Assembly: GCA_050633545.1 (NCBI GenBank)
Contig: JBOEGS010000008.1
Location: forward strand, 146,177 to 210,176
DNA length: 64,000 nt
Direction: 5' to 3'
Origin: Litorivita sp050633545
Lineage (GTDB): Bacteria; Pseudomonadota; Alphaproteobacteria; Rhodobacterales; Rhodobacteraceae
The notes under the pieces were generated by a model that was not told where the DNA came from, did not search any database, and worked only from the letters and a program-made list of their open reading frames with translations. Made by a program: the position numbers and the translations under genes. Position 1 is the stretch's first letter, and each line of letters begins with the position of its first letter. Positions 8,095-15,932 of this stretch are shown piece after piece.

Positions 8095-9302
8095 TTGAGC
8101 AGGCTCTTGAGATCGGTGTCCGGCGCCTCGATGAGCGCCGGATCGGGGGATTTGCCCGCGTCGATCAACCGCTTGCCGACCATATAGGCGCGCGGATCAT
8201 TGGCCGCATCGACCGCCAGCAACCTGTCCGCGCGGTAATACCAAAAGGACAGCGCGCCCTCCTTGTCACCCCTGCGCGTGATCACGCGGTCATAGCCGCT
8301 GTTCAGCCCCGCAATTTGCAATTTCACGTCATATTGGTCGGACCAGAACCACGGCACGGGCACATAGGGCTGGCCCGCGCCCATCATGTTTTGCGCCACG
8401 CATTCGGCCATATCAATGGCGTTGGGCACCGATTCGAGGCGCAGCACTGCGCCCTCATGCGCGAAGCTGGCGCAATCGCCCGCAGCCCAGATCGACGGAT
8501 CGGAGGTTTGCCCCAAGGCATTGACCTTTATGCCGTTCTCGATCTCGATCCCCGCCGCCTCGGCCAATCCGCTGCACGGGCGGATGCCGACGCCGACCAC
8601 GGCGAAATCAATCTCCAGCGCGCTGCCATCGCTCAGTTCGGCGCCGCTGACATGGCCCGCTCCGGTCAACCGCGACAGCCCCGTGCCCTCGCGGATATCG
8701 ACCCCATGCGCGCCATGCAGGGCGCGAAAATAGGCCGAGGTCTCGGCGCAGGCAACGCGCTGCAAAATCCGCTCGGCCATCTCGACCAGAACCACCTTGA
8801 GCCCGCGCTGCGCCGCGACCGCTGCGGCCTCCAACCCGATATAGCCGCCGCCCACGATCAGCACCCGTTTGCCCGCGGTGAAATAGGGCGCCATCGCATC
8901 GACATCGCGCAGATCGCGCACCGTGAACACCCCCGCCAGATCGCCGCCGATAGAGGCGGGCAGGCGGATCGGATCGGACCCCGTGGTCAGCGCCAGTTGG
9001 TCATAGTCGAGCCGCTCGTTGCCCGCCAAACTCACGTATTTGTCGTGCGGGTGGATCGCCGCGACCGCGCAGCCCTTGCGCAGGGTGATGTCTTGATCGG
9101 CGTAAAAGCTTTCGGGGCGCAGGAACAAGCGCTCTTTGTCCATCTCGCCGAGCAGGTATTTTTTCGACAAGGGCGGGCGTTGGTAGGGCGGCGCATCCTC
9201 GGCCCCGATCAGCGTGATCCGCCCGTCAAATCCCAAACCGCGCAGCTTCAAACATAGCGACGCCCCCGCTTGGCCCGCTCCGATCACGACAATATGGCTC
9301 AT
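8091..9302 (-). CDS. FAD-dependent NAD(P)H:ferredoxin/rubredoxin-type reductase
   Basis: 403 residues with two Rossmann motifs: VVIGAGQAGASLCLKLRGLG for FAD at the N-terminus and VLIVGGGYIGLEAAAVA (about residue 147) for NAD(P)H; the second FAD motif is SIWAAGDCAS (about residue 270). The size and the PPYQRPPLSKKYL segment match the ferredoxin reductase components of monooxygenase systems (such as RhlA-, ThcD- or CamA-like enzymes). No cognate ferredoxin or oxygenase lies nearby, so its partner is unknown. Divergent from the peroxiredoxin gene across about 96 bases. Confidence 0.92.
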   Translation of the reverse strand: MSHIVVIGAGQAGASLCLKLRGLGFDGRITLIGAEDAPPYQRPPLSKKYLLGEMDKERLFLRPESFYADQDITLRKGCAVAAIHPHDKYVSLAGNERLDYDQLALTTGSDPIRLPASIGGDLAGVFTVRDLRDVDAMAPYFTAGKRVLIVGGGYIGLEAAAVAAQRGLKVVLVEMAERILQRVACAETSAYFRALHGAHGVDIREGTGLSRLTGAGHVSGAELSDGSALEIDFAVVGVGIRPCSGLAEAAGIEIENGIKVNALGQTSDPSIWAAGDCASFAHEGAVLRLESVPNAIDMAECVAQNMMGAGQPYVPVPWFWSDQYDVKLQIAGLNSGYDRVITRRGDKEGALSFWYYRADRLLAVDAANDPRAYMVGKRLIDAGKSPDPALIEAPDTDLKSLLK

Positions 9303-9398
9303 CGCGCCGTCCTCTCATACGTTTTATGTGGCCCGCGCCCGCGGCGCGCCTATATTAAGGCCCAAGACGTAACACACTCACAGACAGGATAAAGACGA

Positions 9399-9887
9399 AT
9401 GACACTGAAGGTTGGAGACAAATTGCCCGAGGCCACGCTTGTCGGTATGGGCGCCGAGGGCCCCGCACCCGTGGCATTGAGCGAGAAACTCAGCGGGCGC
9501 AAAGTGGTGATTTTCGCCGTTCCTGGCGCCTATACCGGCGTGTGCAGCACGGCCCATGTGCCCAGCTTTATCCGCACCAAAGGCGATTTCGATGCCAAGG
9601 GTGTGGACGAGATCATCTGCATCTCGGTCAACGATCCCTTTGTGATGGGCGCATGGGGCGAGAGCACCGGCGCGACCGAGGCGGGGCTGACCATGCTGGG
9701 CGATCCGCAAAGCGAGTTCACCAAAGCCGTGGGCATGGATTTCACTGCCCCCCCCGCAGGGTTGATCGCGCGCTCCAAACGCTATGCGATGCTGGTCGAG
9801 GACGGGGTGGTGACGGTGCTCAACGCCGAAGAAAACCCCGGCATGTGCGAAGTCTCGGCGGGCGAGGGGCTTTTGGCCTCGATCTGA
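9399..9887 (+). CDS. Peroxiredoxin, Prx5/hybrid subfamily
   Basis: 162 residues. The peroxidatic cysteine sits in VPGAYTGVCSTAHVPSFI (about residue 49), with the Thr and Arg-type context of Prx5 enzymes; a second Cys occurs near the C-terminus in NPGMCEVS, conserved in many Prx5 members. It reduces peroxides using glutathione or thioredoxin/glutaredoxin. The start follows GGATAAAGACGA. Monocistronic: a strong terminator follows within 30 bases. Confidence 0.95.
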   Translation: MTLKVGDKLPEATLVGMGAEGPAPVALSEKLSGRKVVIFAVPGAYTGVCSTAHVPSFIRTKGDFDAKGVDEIICISVNDPFVMGAWGESTGATEAGLTMLGDPQSEFTKAVGMDFTAPPAGLIARSKRYAMLVEDGVVTVLNAEENPGMCEVSAGEGLLASI

Positions 9888-9907
9888 GCCGCGCGGCCGT
9901 GATGCGA

Positions 9908-9943
9908 AAGGGCGCCCCTATTGGAAAAGGGGCGCCCTTTTTT
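9908..9943 (+). terminator. Rho-independent terminator after peroxiredoxin gene
   Basis: A long perfect stem AAGGGCGCCCCT / AGGGGCGCCCTT is followed by six T residues. Placed between convergent genes, it also serves reading from the right in principle. Confidence 0.92.
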
Positions 9944-9975
9944 GCGTTTTGCCTGCGGCAGCGCGCGGGCGCGGC

Positions 9976-10581
9976 TTAGGCGGCGGCGCTCTTCTTGCGG
10001 CGCAGCATGCCCAAACCGCCCAAACCGCCAAGCAGCAAGGCCAAACCGGCGGGCAGCGGAACGGCGGCAGGTGTGTTGCCCTCCAAGGTCAGTTGATAGG
10101 CCGAATTGGGCGCGGTTTGCCCCGAGGCTGCGCCAACAACGATGGTGTAGATGCCGGTTTGCGCCAGCGAGAAGCCCGACAAGAGCGGATCGCCAAAGGG
10201 GCCGGCGTGCGAAATCTGATCATCCGCGAAGGTCAGAAAGCTCATCGTGTCAAAATCGCTGCTGTAGAACGCATGGCCCGCCGTCAGACTGTCATCCGCC
10301 GAGGTGGTGCCGAAATACAGCGTGAAGCTGTGATCGAAATTGACGTCGACACGCGTGCCGGTGATGGTGATGCTATCGCCTGCGGTCCCCGAGAAGGACC
10401 AAAAATCCAAGGTTCCGGTGGTTCCTTCGCCGCAGATCCCGCAAACCGACCCGTCGACCGTCCCCGAAACCGTGGTGCCCGGCGCGATGGAGCCTTCATA
10501 GACGATCGGCGCGGCCATTGCAGCCGAGGCGGTCAAAAGGCCTGCTGTTGCGGCGTAAGAAAGTGTTTTCAAAATAGTCAT
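9976..10581 (-). CDS. VPLPA-CTERM sorting domain protein
   Basis: 201 residues with an N-terminal signal peptide (AATAGLLTASAAMA) and a C-terminal sorting tail: AAVPLPAGLALLLGG, a hydrophobic helix, and the basic end MLRRKKSAAA. This three-part tail is the target of exosortase D (XrtD) type sorting in alphaproteobacteria. The middle is beta-rich with repeated acidic/Gly segments and one CGICGEG pair of cysteines; it resembles a PPC-like secreted domain (SGTAGDSITITG, FTLYFG). It should be exported and anchored or processed at the envelope; its role is unknown. Other proteins with the same tail lie at 19542, 59886 and 63024. Confidence 0.88.
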   Translation of the reverse strand: MTILKTLSYAATAGLLTASAAMAAPIVYEGSIAPGTTVSGTVDGSVCGICGEGTTGTLDFWSFSGTAGDSITITGTRVDVNFDHSFTLYFGTTSADDSLTAGHAFYSSDFDTMSFLTFADDQISHAGPFGDPLLSGFSLAQTGIYTIVVGAASGQTAPNSAYQLTLEGNTPAAVPLPAGLALLLGGLGGLGMLRRKKSAAA

Positions 10582-10602
10582 CTGTATCCCTCGTTCTCAG
10601 CC

Positions 10603-10660
10603 CGCCCCCAATCAGGGGGGCAGTTGCGGGACCGTATCACACATTAACGCTACGTTAGCG
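10603..10660 (-). promoter_or_regulatory. Upstream region of the VPLPA-CTERM gene with two inverted repeats
   Basis: Just before the start codon is GCCCCC-AATCA-GGGGGGC (10603-10620 area), and further up CGCTA-CGT-TAGCG (10648-10660). The first could form a leader hairpin, the second is operator-like. No promoter hexamers are convincing. Confidence 0.3.
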
Positions 10661-10687
10661 AAAGACTGCGCAACAACGCGTTTCGCT

Positions 10688-10726
10688 GGGCGCGACAATC
10701 TGGGCAGGGCCGCGATTGTCGCGCCC
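10688..10726. repeat. 13-bp perfect inverted repeat
   Basis: GGGCGCGACAATC and its exact complement GATTGTCGCGCCC are separated by 13 bases. It lies 25 bases beyond the mscS stop. No T-tract follows on either strand, so it is not a standard intrinsic terminator; it could be a Rho-independent-like pause, a message-stabilising hairpin or a protein site. Confidence 0.6.
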
Positions 10727-10751
10727 GCGCCGCCTCGCGCCGTGCCGCCGG

Positions 10752-11612
10752 TCATCCGTCCGTTTGCGCCGCTTGGTAAAAGGTCCGCGTCGGGAAGGGG
10801 ATGTCGATCCCGCCCTTGTCAAAGGCCTCCTTGATGGCGCGGGTCATGTCGGCGCGGAAGGCAAAGTAATCGGAGGCGTCACACCACACACGCACCAGAA
10901 AATCGACAGAACTGTCGCCCAGATTGGTCACCTGCACAAAGGGTTCGGGATCGCTCAACGCGCGCGGATCCGACAGGATCGTGGCGCGAATGATATCGTC
11001 GGCATCCTTGAGGTTGGCGCCATATCCGACGCCAAAGGTCCATTCGGCGCGGCGGGTGTTGTTGCTCGAATAATTCGAGATCACATCGCCCCAGACCTGC
11101 GAATTGGGAATGATCACCTGCACATTGCTGGTATCGGCCAGTTCGGTGAAATTGAGCGAGATGTCCTTGACGGTGCCGGTCTTGCCCGCAACCTCGACGA
11201 AATCGCCGATCTTGATCGGGCGGAACAGGATGATCATCACCCCCGCCGCGACATTCGACAACGTGCCTTGCAGCGCCAACCCGATGGCCAGCCCCGCCGC
11301 ACCGATGAGCGCCACGATCGAGGTGGTTTGAATGCCAAAGGTGTTGAGAACGAACAAGACCGCAAAGGCGAGGATCGTATAGCGCGCGATATTGCCCAAA
11401 AAGGCGAAGAGCGTGCTGTCGAGCCGCGCATAGGTCTCGCCCATTTTGACCAGCCGCCGCCGCGCCCATCCGGCCACGACAAAGCCCAACAGCAAGATCA
11501 CCAGCGCCGAGAGCACCGATCCCGCCATAGAGGCCAGAAATTCGAGGGTCAAAACATCGGCAATCGAAGTGCCGTTATAGATTTCGGTCGTCAGTAGCTC
11601 TTGCATGTTCAT
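10752..11612 (-). CDS. Small-conductance mechanosensitive channel, MscS family
   Basis: 286 residues, matching the classical MscS length. Three N-terminal membrane helices (about residues 25-50, 65-90, 90-115); the pore helix region AAGLAIGLALQGTLSNVAAG is the conserved Gly/Ala-rich TM3 of MscS. The C-terminal cage domain includes GDFVEVAGKTGTVKDISLN and NSQVWGDVISNYS. It protects the inner membrane from osmotic downshock. Its start overlaps the preceding pterin dehydratase stop by four bases, and that gene in turn overlaps the DUF482 gene, giving a tight three-gene leftward run. Confidence 0.95.
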   Translation of the reverse strand: MNMQELLTTEIYNGTSIADVLTLEFLASMAGSVLSALVILLLGFVVAGWARRRLVKMGETYARLDSTLFAFLGNIARYTILAFAVLFVLNTFGIQTTSIVALIGAAGLAIGLALQGTLSNVAAGVMIILFRPIKIGDFVEVAGKTGTVKDISLNFTELADTSNVQVIIPNSQVWGDVISNYSSNNTRRAEWTFGVGYGANLKDADDIIRATILSDPRALSDPEPFVQVTNLGDSSVDFLVRVWCDASDYFAFRADMTRAIKEAFDKGGIDIPFPTRTFYQAAQTDG

Positions 11613-11905
11613 CCTGCCAGTTGGTCCATCTTGCGCGCCAGCTTGGCATCCAGCGGCGTCAATCCGCCCGCGTCATGGGTCGTCAATGTGACCTCGACGC
11701 GGTTATAGATATTGCTCCATTCGGGGTGGTGGTCCCATTTCTCCGCCCAGATCGCCGCACGGGTCATAAAGGCGAAAGCCTCGGGAAAATCCTCGAAAGT
11801 GAAGGTCTTGCTCAACGCATCGCGGGTCTCGTCGACGTGCCATCCGGTCGCCAATAGCGGCTCCAGCAGGGGGCCGCGTCCGGTGTCGCTCAAGCGGTCA
11901 GTCAT
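11609..11905 (-). CDS. phhB: Pterin-4a-carbinolamine dehydratase
   Basis: 98 residues. It dehydrates 4a-hydroxytetrahydropterin during regeneration of the cofactor of aromatic amino-acid hydroxylases. The signature is AEKWDHHPEWSNIYNRVEVTLTTHDAGG in two halves: the His-His pair in KWDHHPEW and the later His in LTTHDAGG are the catalytic residues. Start and stop overlap both neighbours by four bases. No phenylalanine hydroxylase lies in the window; many bacteria carry the gene without it. Confidence 0.93.
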   Translation of the reverse strand: MTDRLSDTGRGPLLEPLLATGWHVDETRDALSKTFTFEDFPEAFAFMTRAAIWAEKWDHHPEWSNIYNRVEVTLTTHDAGGLTPLDAKLARKMDQLAG

Positions 11906-13095
11906 TGATTTTCCTTGTCATTGTCTTGGTGGGTTTTGCGAAACGGGCCGTAATCCGTCAGCACCTCGATGTCTTGGTCCACGGCGCGCGCCTCCTCGCC
12001 CAGAAACTGCGCCACGGCGCGGGCAAATCCGGCCTCGCCGATCCAGTGCAGCGAATGGGTTTTCACCGGCAGATAGCCGCGCGCCAGTTTGTGATCGCCC
12101 TGTGCTCCGGCCTCGACGCGGCCAAGCCCCTGCGCGATCGCGAAGTCGATGGCGCGGTAATAGCAAAGCTCGAAATGCAGGCACGCGTGATCCTCTATAC
12201 AGCCCCAGTATCGACCATATAACGCGTCAGCGCCGATAAAGTTCAACGCGCCCGCGATAAATTGCCCGTCACGCTCGGCAAGCACCAATAAAATATCGCC
12301 TCGCAAATGCGCCTGCGCCTCGTCGAAAAACCCGCGCGTCAGGTAGGGCGTGCCCCATTTGCGCGCGCCGGTGTCTTGGTAAAAGGTCCAAAACGCATCC
12401 CAATGTTCGGGGCGGATCTGATCACCGGTGAGCATATGGATCTGCCCGCCAAACCGCGCCGCCTGCGCGCGCTCCTTGCGGATGTTCTTGCGTTTGCGTG
12501 CCGAGAGCGAGGCGAGAAACCCGTCGAAATCGGCGTAGCCCGCATTCATCCAATGGAACTGCTGGCTGGCGCGGGGCATCAGTCCCATCGTCTTGCCCGC
12601 CGTCGCCTCGGCTTCGGTGCAAAAGGTGATATGCAGCGAGGACAGCTCGTTGGAGGCGGCCAGTTGCACCGCGCCCTGCACCAGCGCGCTTTGCGCTTCG
12701 ATCTCATGGCCGCGCCGCACCAAAAGCCGCCGTCCCGTCGCGGGGGTATGGGGCACGGCGATCTGCAATTTGGGGTAATATTGCCCGCCCGCGCGCTCGA
12801 AGGCATGGGCCCAGCTGTGGTCAAAGATATATTCGCCCTGACTGTGTGATTTGGCATAAAGCGGCGCAACGCCGATCACCTCTCCGGCGCGGCGCGCCAC
12901 AAGGTAATGCGGCTCCCATCCGGTGCCGCGCCCGACCGATCCGCTGTCCTCCAGCGCCTTGAGAAACCGGTAGGTGGTAAAGGGATCATCGGGCCGCCCC
13001 TGCGCCGCCTCGGGGCAGGCGCAGGCGTCCCAATCGCGCGCGCCGATCCGGGCAATCGCGCTTACGGCTTCGATTTCAATGGCTGTCTCGCTCAT
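11902..13095 (-). CDS. DUF482 (FemAB-like GNAT) family protein
   Basis: 397 residues belonging to the DUF482/peptidogalycan-type family of FemAB-like acetyltransferase folds. Visible family features: PFTTYRFLKALEDSGSVG near residue 35, YIFDHSWAHAFERAG near residue 90, and the C-terminal GAQGDHKLARGYLPVKTHSL. The fold suggests transfer of an acyl or aminoacyl group, but no substrate is established. The start at 13095 (MSETAIEIEA) is preferred over 13146, since the extra 17 residues are not family-like. Confidence 0.88.
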   Translation of the reverse strand: MSETAIEIEAVSAIARIGARDWDACACPEAAQGRPDDPFTTYRFLKALEDSGSVGRGTGWEPHYLVARRAGEVIGVAPLYAKSHSQGEYIFDHSWAHAFERAGGQYYPKLQIAVPHTPATGRRLLVRRGHEIEAQSALVQGAVQLAASNELSSLHITFCTEAEATAGKTMGLMPRASQQFHWMNAGYADFDGFLASLSARKRKNIRKERAQAARFGGQIHMLTGDQIRPEHWDAFWTFYQDTGARKWGTPYLTRGFFDEAQAHLRGDILLVLAERDGQFIAGALNFIGADALYGRYWGCIEDHACLHFELCYYRAIDFAIAQGLGRVEAGAQGDHKLARGYLPVKTHSLHWIGEAGFARAVAQFLGEEARAVDQDIEVLTDYGPFRKTHQDNDKENQ

Positions 13096-13167
13096 GGCAC
13101 CTATCTTTGCGCCTTGCGGCCCTTTTGCCCATCCTTGATGCCCCATGTGGGGCCAGCGGGCGCAGGA

Positions 13168-13938
13168 TCAAGCGCGAATAGCGGGCGCGTAGCCCTCGAA
13201 TGTGATGTTTTCGGCGACGCGGCGGGCGGCGGCCTCTTGCGCGGCCGAGCGGATGGTCCAGCACAAGACATGCGCCCCGCGCGCCTTAAGCTGCGCCACC
13301 CGATTGCGGCTCAGGTCCGCGGCTTGGTGGCTGATGAAACTGGCGCGCGCCGCGTCATAATCCTCGATCTCGCGCAGTTCTGCCCGCCGCGCCGCCGCAA
13401 CGCGCGGCCAATCCTCGGCGCTATAGTCACAGGTGACAATCCCGCGCGCCACGTCAGGGGCCAAAGCGGCCATTTTGATCACCGAATGCGGGTTGAACGA
13501 CATTACCGCCGCCGCGCCTGCGTATCCGTCCAGCGCCCTTGCTACCGCCTGTTCGAGCCCCCCGATCGCGGGGCCAAGCGCGCCGTCCTGATCCTTGATC
13601 TCGATCAGCAGCGCCGCGCGCCCCGCCACGATGTCGAGCACCTGCGCCAGTGTCGGGATGGTTTCGCCATCCCCGCCTTTAAGGGCGATTTTGCCCAAAT
13701 CCTGCGCGTCCTGCGCGGCCACCGGCCCCTGCGCGCCGGTCAGCCGCTCCAGCGCATCGTCGTGAAACACCATCGCCTCGCCATCGCGCGACAATTGCAC
13801 GTCGATCTCGATGCCATATCCGGCCTCGATCGCAGCACGGATCGCGGCGCGCGAATTTTCGGGGCGCCCTTGGGCCAGATCCCAATAGGCCCGATGGGCC
13901 AAAGGCGCGCGCAAGAACCGTTCGGGCAGGGGGGTCAT
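13168..13938 (-). CDS. Glycerophosphodiester phosphodiesterase
   Basis: 256 residues of the GDPD family, hydrolysing glycerophosphodiesters from phospholipid turnover to glycerol-3-phosphate and an alcohol. Catalytic features: AHRAYWDLAQGRPENS with the His-Arg pair and Glu-Asn, then EIDVQLSRDGEAMVFHDDAL with the Glu, Asp and second His. In many family members the first motif reads AHRG; here it is AHRAYWD. There is no signal peptide, so the enzyme is cytosolic. Overlaps the upstream RidA gene by four bases. Confidence 0.93.
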   Translation of the reverse strand: MTPLPERFLRAPLAHRAYWDLAQGRPENSRAAIRAAIEAGYGIEIDVQLSRDGEAMVFHDDALERLTGAQGPVAAQDAQDLGKIALKGGDGETIPTLAQVLDIVAGRAALLIEIKDQDGALGPAIGGLEQAVARALDGYAGAAAVMSFNPHSVIKMAALAPDVARGIVTCDYSAEDWPRVAAARRAELREIEDYDAARASFISHQAADLSRNRVAQLKARGAHVLCWTIRSAAQEAAARRVAENITFEGYAPAIRA

Positions 13939-14399
13939 TTGATTTGGAAGATCGCTTCGATTTCCACCGCGACGCCCAAAGGCAGCGAGGCCGCCGAGAC
14001 CGCCGAACGCGCGTGCCGCCCCGCATCGCCCAAGACCGCGACCATGAAATCGGAGGCGCCGTTGATGACCTGTGGCTGCTGGGTGAAATCGGGGGTGGAA
14101 TTGACGAAACCGACCAGTTTGACCAAGCGCACCAAACGCGACAAATCTCCGCCGCAGGCGGCTTTGGCCTGCGCCAAAAGCGAGACGGCACAGGTCTGCG
14201 CCGCCGCCGCGCCCTCTTCGACGCCAAGATCAAGGCCCAGCTTGCCAGTGATCAACCCGTCAGGGCCATTGGAGATTTGCCCCGAGACATGGACCAGATC
14301 GCCGACCTGTACAAAGGGAATGTAATTGGCCGCAGGCGCAGGGGCCTGAGGCAAGGTGACGCCCATATCGGCAAGGCGGGTTTCGATCGTATTGCTCAT
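13935..14399 (-). CDS. RidA/YjgF family protein
   Basis: 154 residues; the long-type RidA family (about 150 residues rather than 130), related to the aminoacrylate/2-iminobutanoate deaminases. Conserved parts: VQVGDLVHVSGQISNGPDG near residue 30 and the C-terminal ASLPLGVAVEIEAIF, where the terminal Glu is typical. The catalytic Arg of true RidA (R105 region) appears replaced by HARSAVSAASLP, so deaminase activity is uncertain. ATG 14399 is preceded by TTGGAGCC. Coupled to the phosphodiesterase gene by a four-base overlap. Confidence 0.85.
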   Translation of the reverse strand: MSNTIETRLADMGVTLPQAPAPAANYIPFVQVGDLVHVSGQISNGPDGLITGKLGLDLGVEEGAAAAQTCAVSLLAQAKAACGGDLSRLVRLVKLVGFVNSTPDFTQQPQVINGASDFMVAVLGDAGRHARSAVSAASLPLGVAVEIEAIFQIK

Positions 14400-14510
14400 C
14401 GCGCGGCTCCAAATCGGCAGGCCCAAATCGGGCGGATCACCGCCAAGCTAACGCGCGCCGCACCCCTTGCACAGGGGCAAATCGCCCGCGCCGCCGCGCC
14501 CTCTGCGGCG

Positions 14511-15932
14511 CTATTCTCGAAAGGCTTTGGTGAAATAATCGGTGAAGGGTTTGACCAGATAGGCAATCGGCGTGCGGTCCGCCGTGCGGATAAACGCCTC
14601 CACCGGCATGCCGGGGATCAGCGGGGATTCGGGCGGCAATTTCGCCTGCTCGCCCTCCGAAATCACGATCTCGGCGCGGTAGTAGGACAGGCGCGTTGCG
14701 TCGTCCTGAAACGCATCGGCAGAGATTTGCACCACGCGGCCAACCAGTTCGGGCGTCGAGCGCTGGTCCAGCGCCGACATGCGCAAATTGACCTCTTGGC
14801 CGACAAAAATCTGGTCGATATGGATCGGCTCGATCTGCGCCTCGACGATCAGGGGGCGGTCTTGCGGCACGATGAACATCAGCGGATCGGCGGGGCGGAT
14901 CACCGCCCGTTCGGCAAAAACCGACAGGCCGTAAACGATGCCCGAGACCGGCGAGGTGATCTCCAGCCGCGACAGTTGCTCGATCAGCGCGCGGCGCTGC
15001 TCGGCCAGTTCCAATTCGCGATATTGCAGATCGCGCAGGCGGGTGATCGCCTCCTCGCGCCGCTGGGTGCCGAGCTTGAGAATTTCGAGGTCGATCTCGG
15101 TGATCCGGCCCTCGGCTTGGGCCTTTTGCGCGGTCAGATCGCCGACCGATCCCAAAAGCCGCGCCTCCTCGCGCTGCAATCCCAAGACCCGCGCCGATTG
15201 CGCAAGGCCGCGATCCAGAAGCGATTTCTGGCTGGCCAGTTCTTCGGCCAGAAGCGCCAGTTGTTTGGTCAGGGCCTCGCTTTGCGCGCTCAGCCCGTCG
15301 ATCTGGTTGCCGATCTGGGCGCGGCGTTTTTGCAATTGCTCGGTGGCCTGCGCCTCGGACAGGGCGCGCGCCTCCAAGAGCCGCATCTGGCCGCTGATCA
15401 GCCCCGCAACATCGCCGTTGCGCGCGCCTGCCGCGACGAGCAGCGCGTCGAAATCGGCGCTCAGCCGTCCGTCGCGCTCGGCCTCCAGCCGTCCGCGCCG
15501 CGCCATCAATTCAAAAAGCTGCCCCTCGGTGATCGCCAGCCGCGAGCGCAATTGCGTGTCGTCGAGCCGCACCAATACGTCATCGGCGGCGACGCTTTGC
15601 CCCTCTTTGACCAGAACCGCCGCAACGACGCCGCCATCGGGGTGCTGCACGACCTGCCGGTTTTGATCGACCTTGATCTGCCCGCCCGCGATGATCGCGC
15701 CGGAAATCTGCGTGAAACTGGCCCAAGCGCCAAAGCCGAAGATCAAGACCGCCAAGGCAATCAGACCGGTCAAAAGCGGTGCGCGCGCGGGCCATTGATC
15801 GGCGCCTGCGGCGGCCTCCGCGGGCCGCTGGGCCGCGGGCGCCGCGCCTGATGCGGAATGCGACTGAGGGGATTGCGCGGCGCGGTTTTTCGGCGCAGGC
15901 GCGCGGCTCGGGGCGGGTTTTGCAGCCGTCAT
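14511..15932 (-). CDS. HlyD family type I secretion membrane-fusion protein
   Basis: 473 residues: an Ala/Pro-rich cytosolic N-terminus (about 1-50), one membrane helix (LLTGLIALAVLIFGFGAWAS), a lipoyl-type half motif (VVQHPDGGVVAAVLVKEGQ), a long periplasmic coiled coil (about 130-310), the second half motif (ITSPVSGIVYGL) and a C-terminal beta barrel. It bridges an ABC exporter to an outer-membrane TolC-like channel. It overlaps the ABC transporter gene by four bases. No secreted RTX substrate or TolC gene is nearby. Closest family type is PrsE/AprE. Confidence 0.93.
   Translation of the reverse strand: MTAAKPAPSRAPAPKNRAAQSPQSHSASGAAPAAQRPAEAAAGADQWPARAPLLTGLIALAVLIFGFGAWASFTQISGAIIAGGQIKVDQNRQVVQHPDGGVVAAVLVKEGQSVAADDVLVRLDDTQLRSRLAITEGQLFELMARRGRLEAERDGRLSADFDALLVAAGARNGDVAGLISGQMRLLEARALSEAQATEQLQKRRAQIGNQIDGLSAQSEALTKQLALLAEELASQKSLLDRGLAQSARVLGLQREEARLLGSVGDLTAQKAQAEGRITEIDLEILKLGTQRREEAITRLRDLQYRELELAEQRRALIEQLSRLEITSPVSGIVYGLSVFAERAVIRPADPLMFIVPQDRPLIVEAQIEPIHIDQIFVGQEVNLRMSALDQRSTPELVGRVVQISADAFQDDATRLSYYRAEIVISEGEQAKLPPESPLIPGMPVEAFIRTADRTPIAYLVKPFTDYFTKAFRE

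Noticed and set aside
13944..15851. 635-codon plus-strand frame opposite the HlyD-family gene
   Set aside because: Antisense shadow; HlyD-family and RidA matches on the minus strand explain the DNA.
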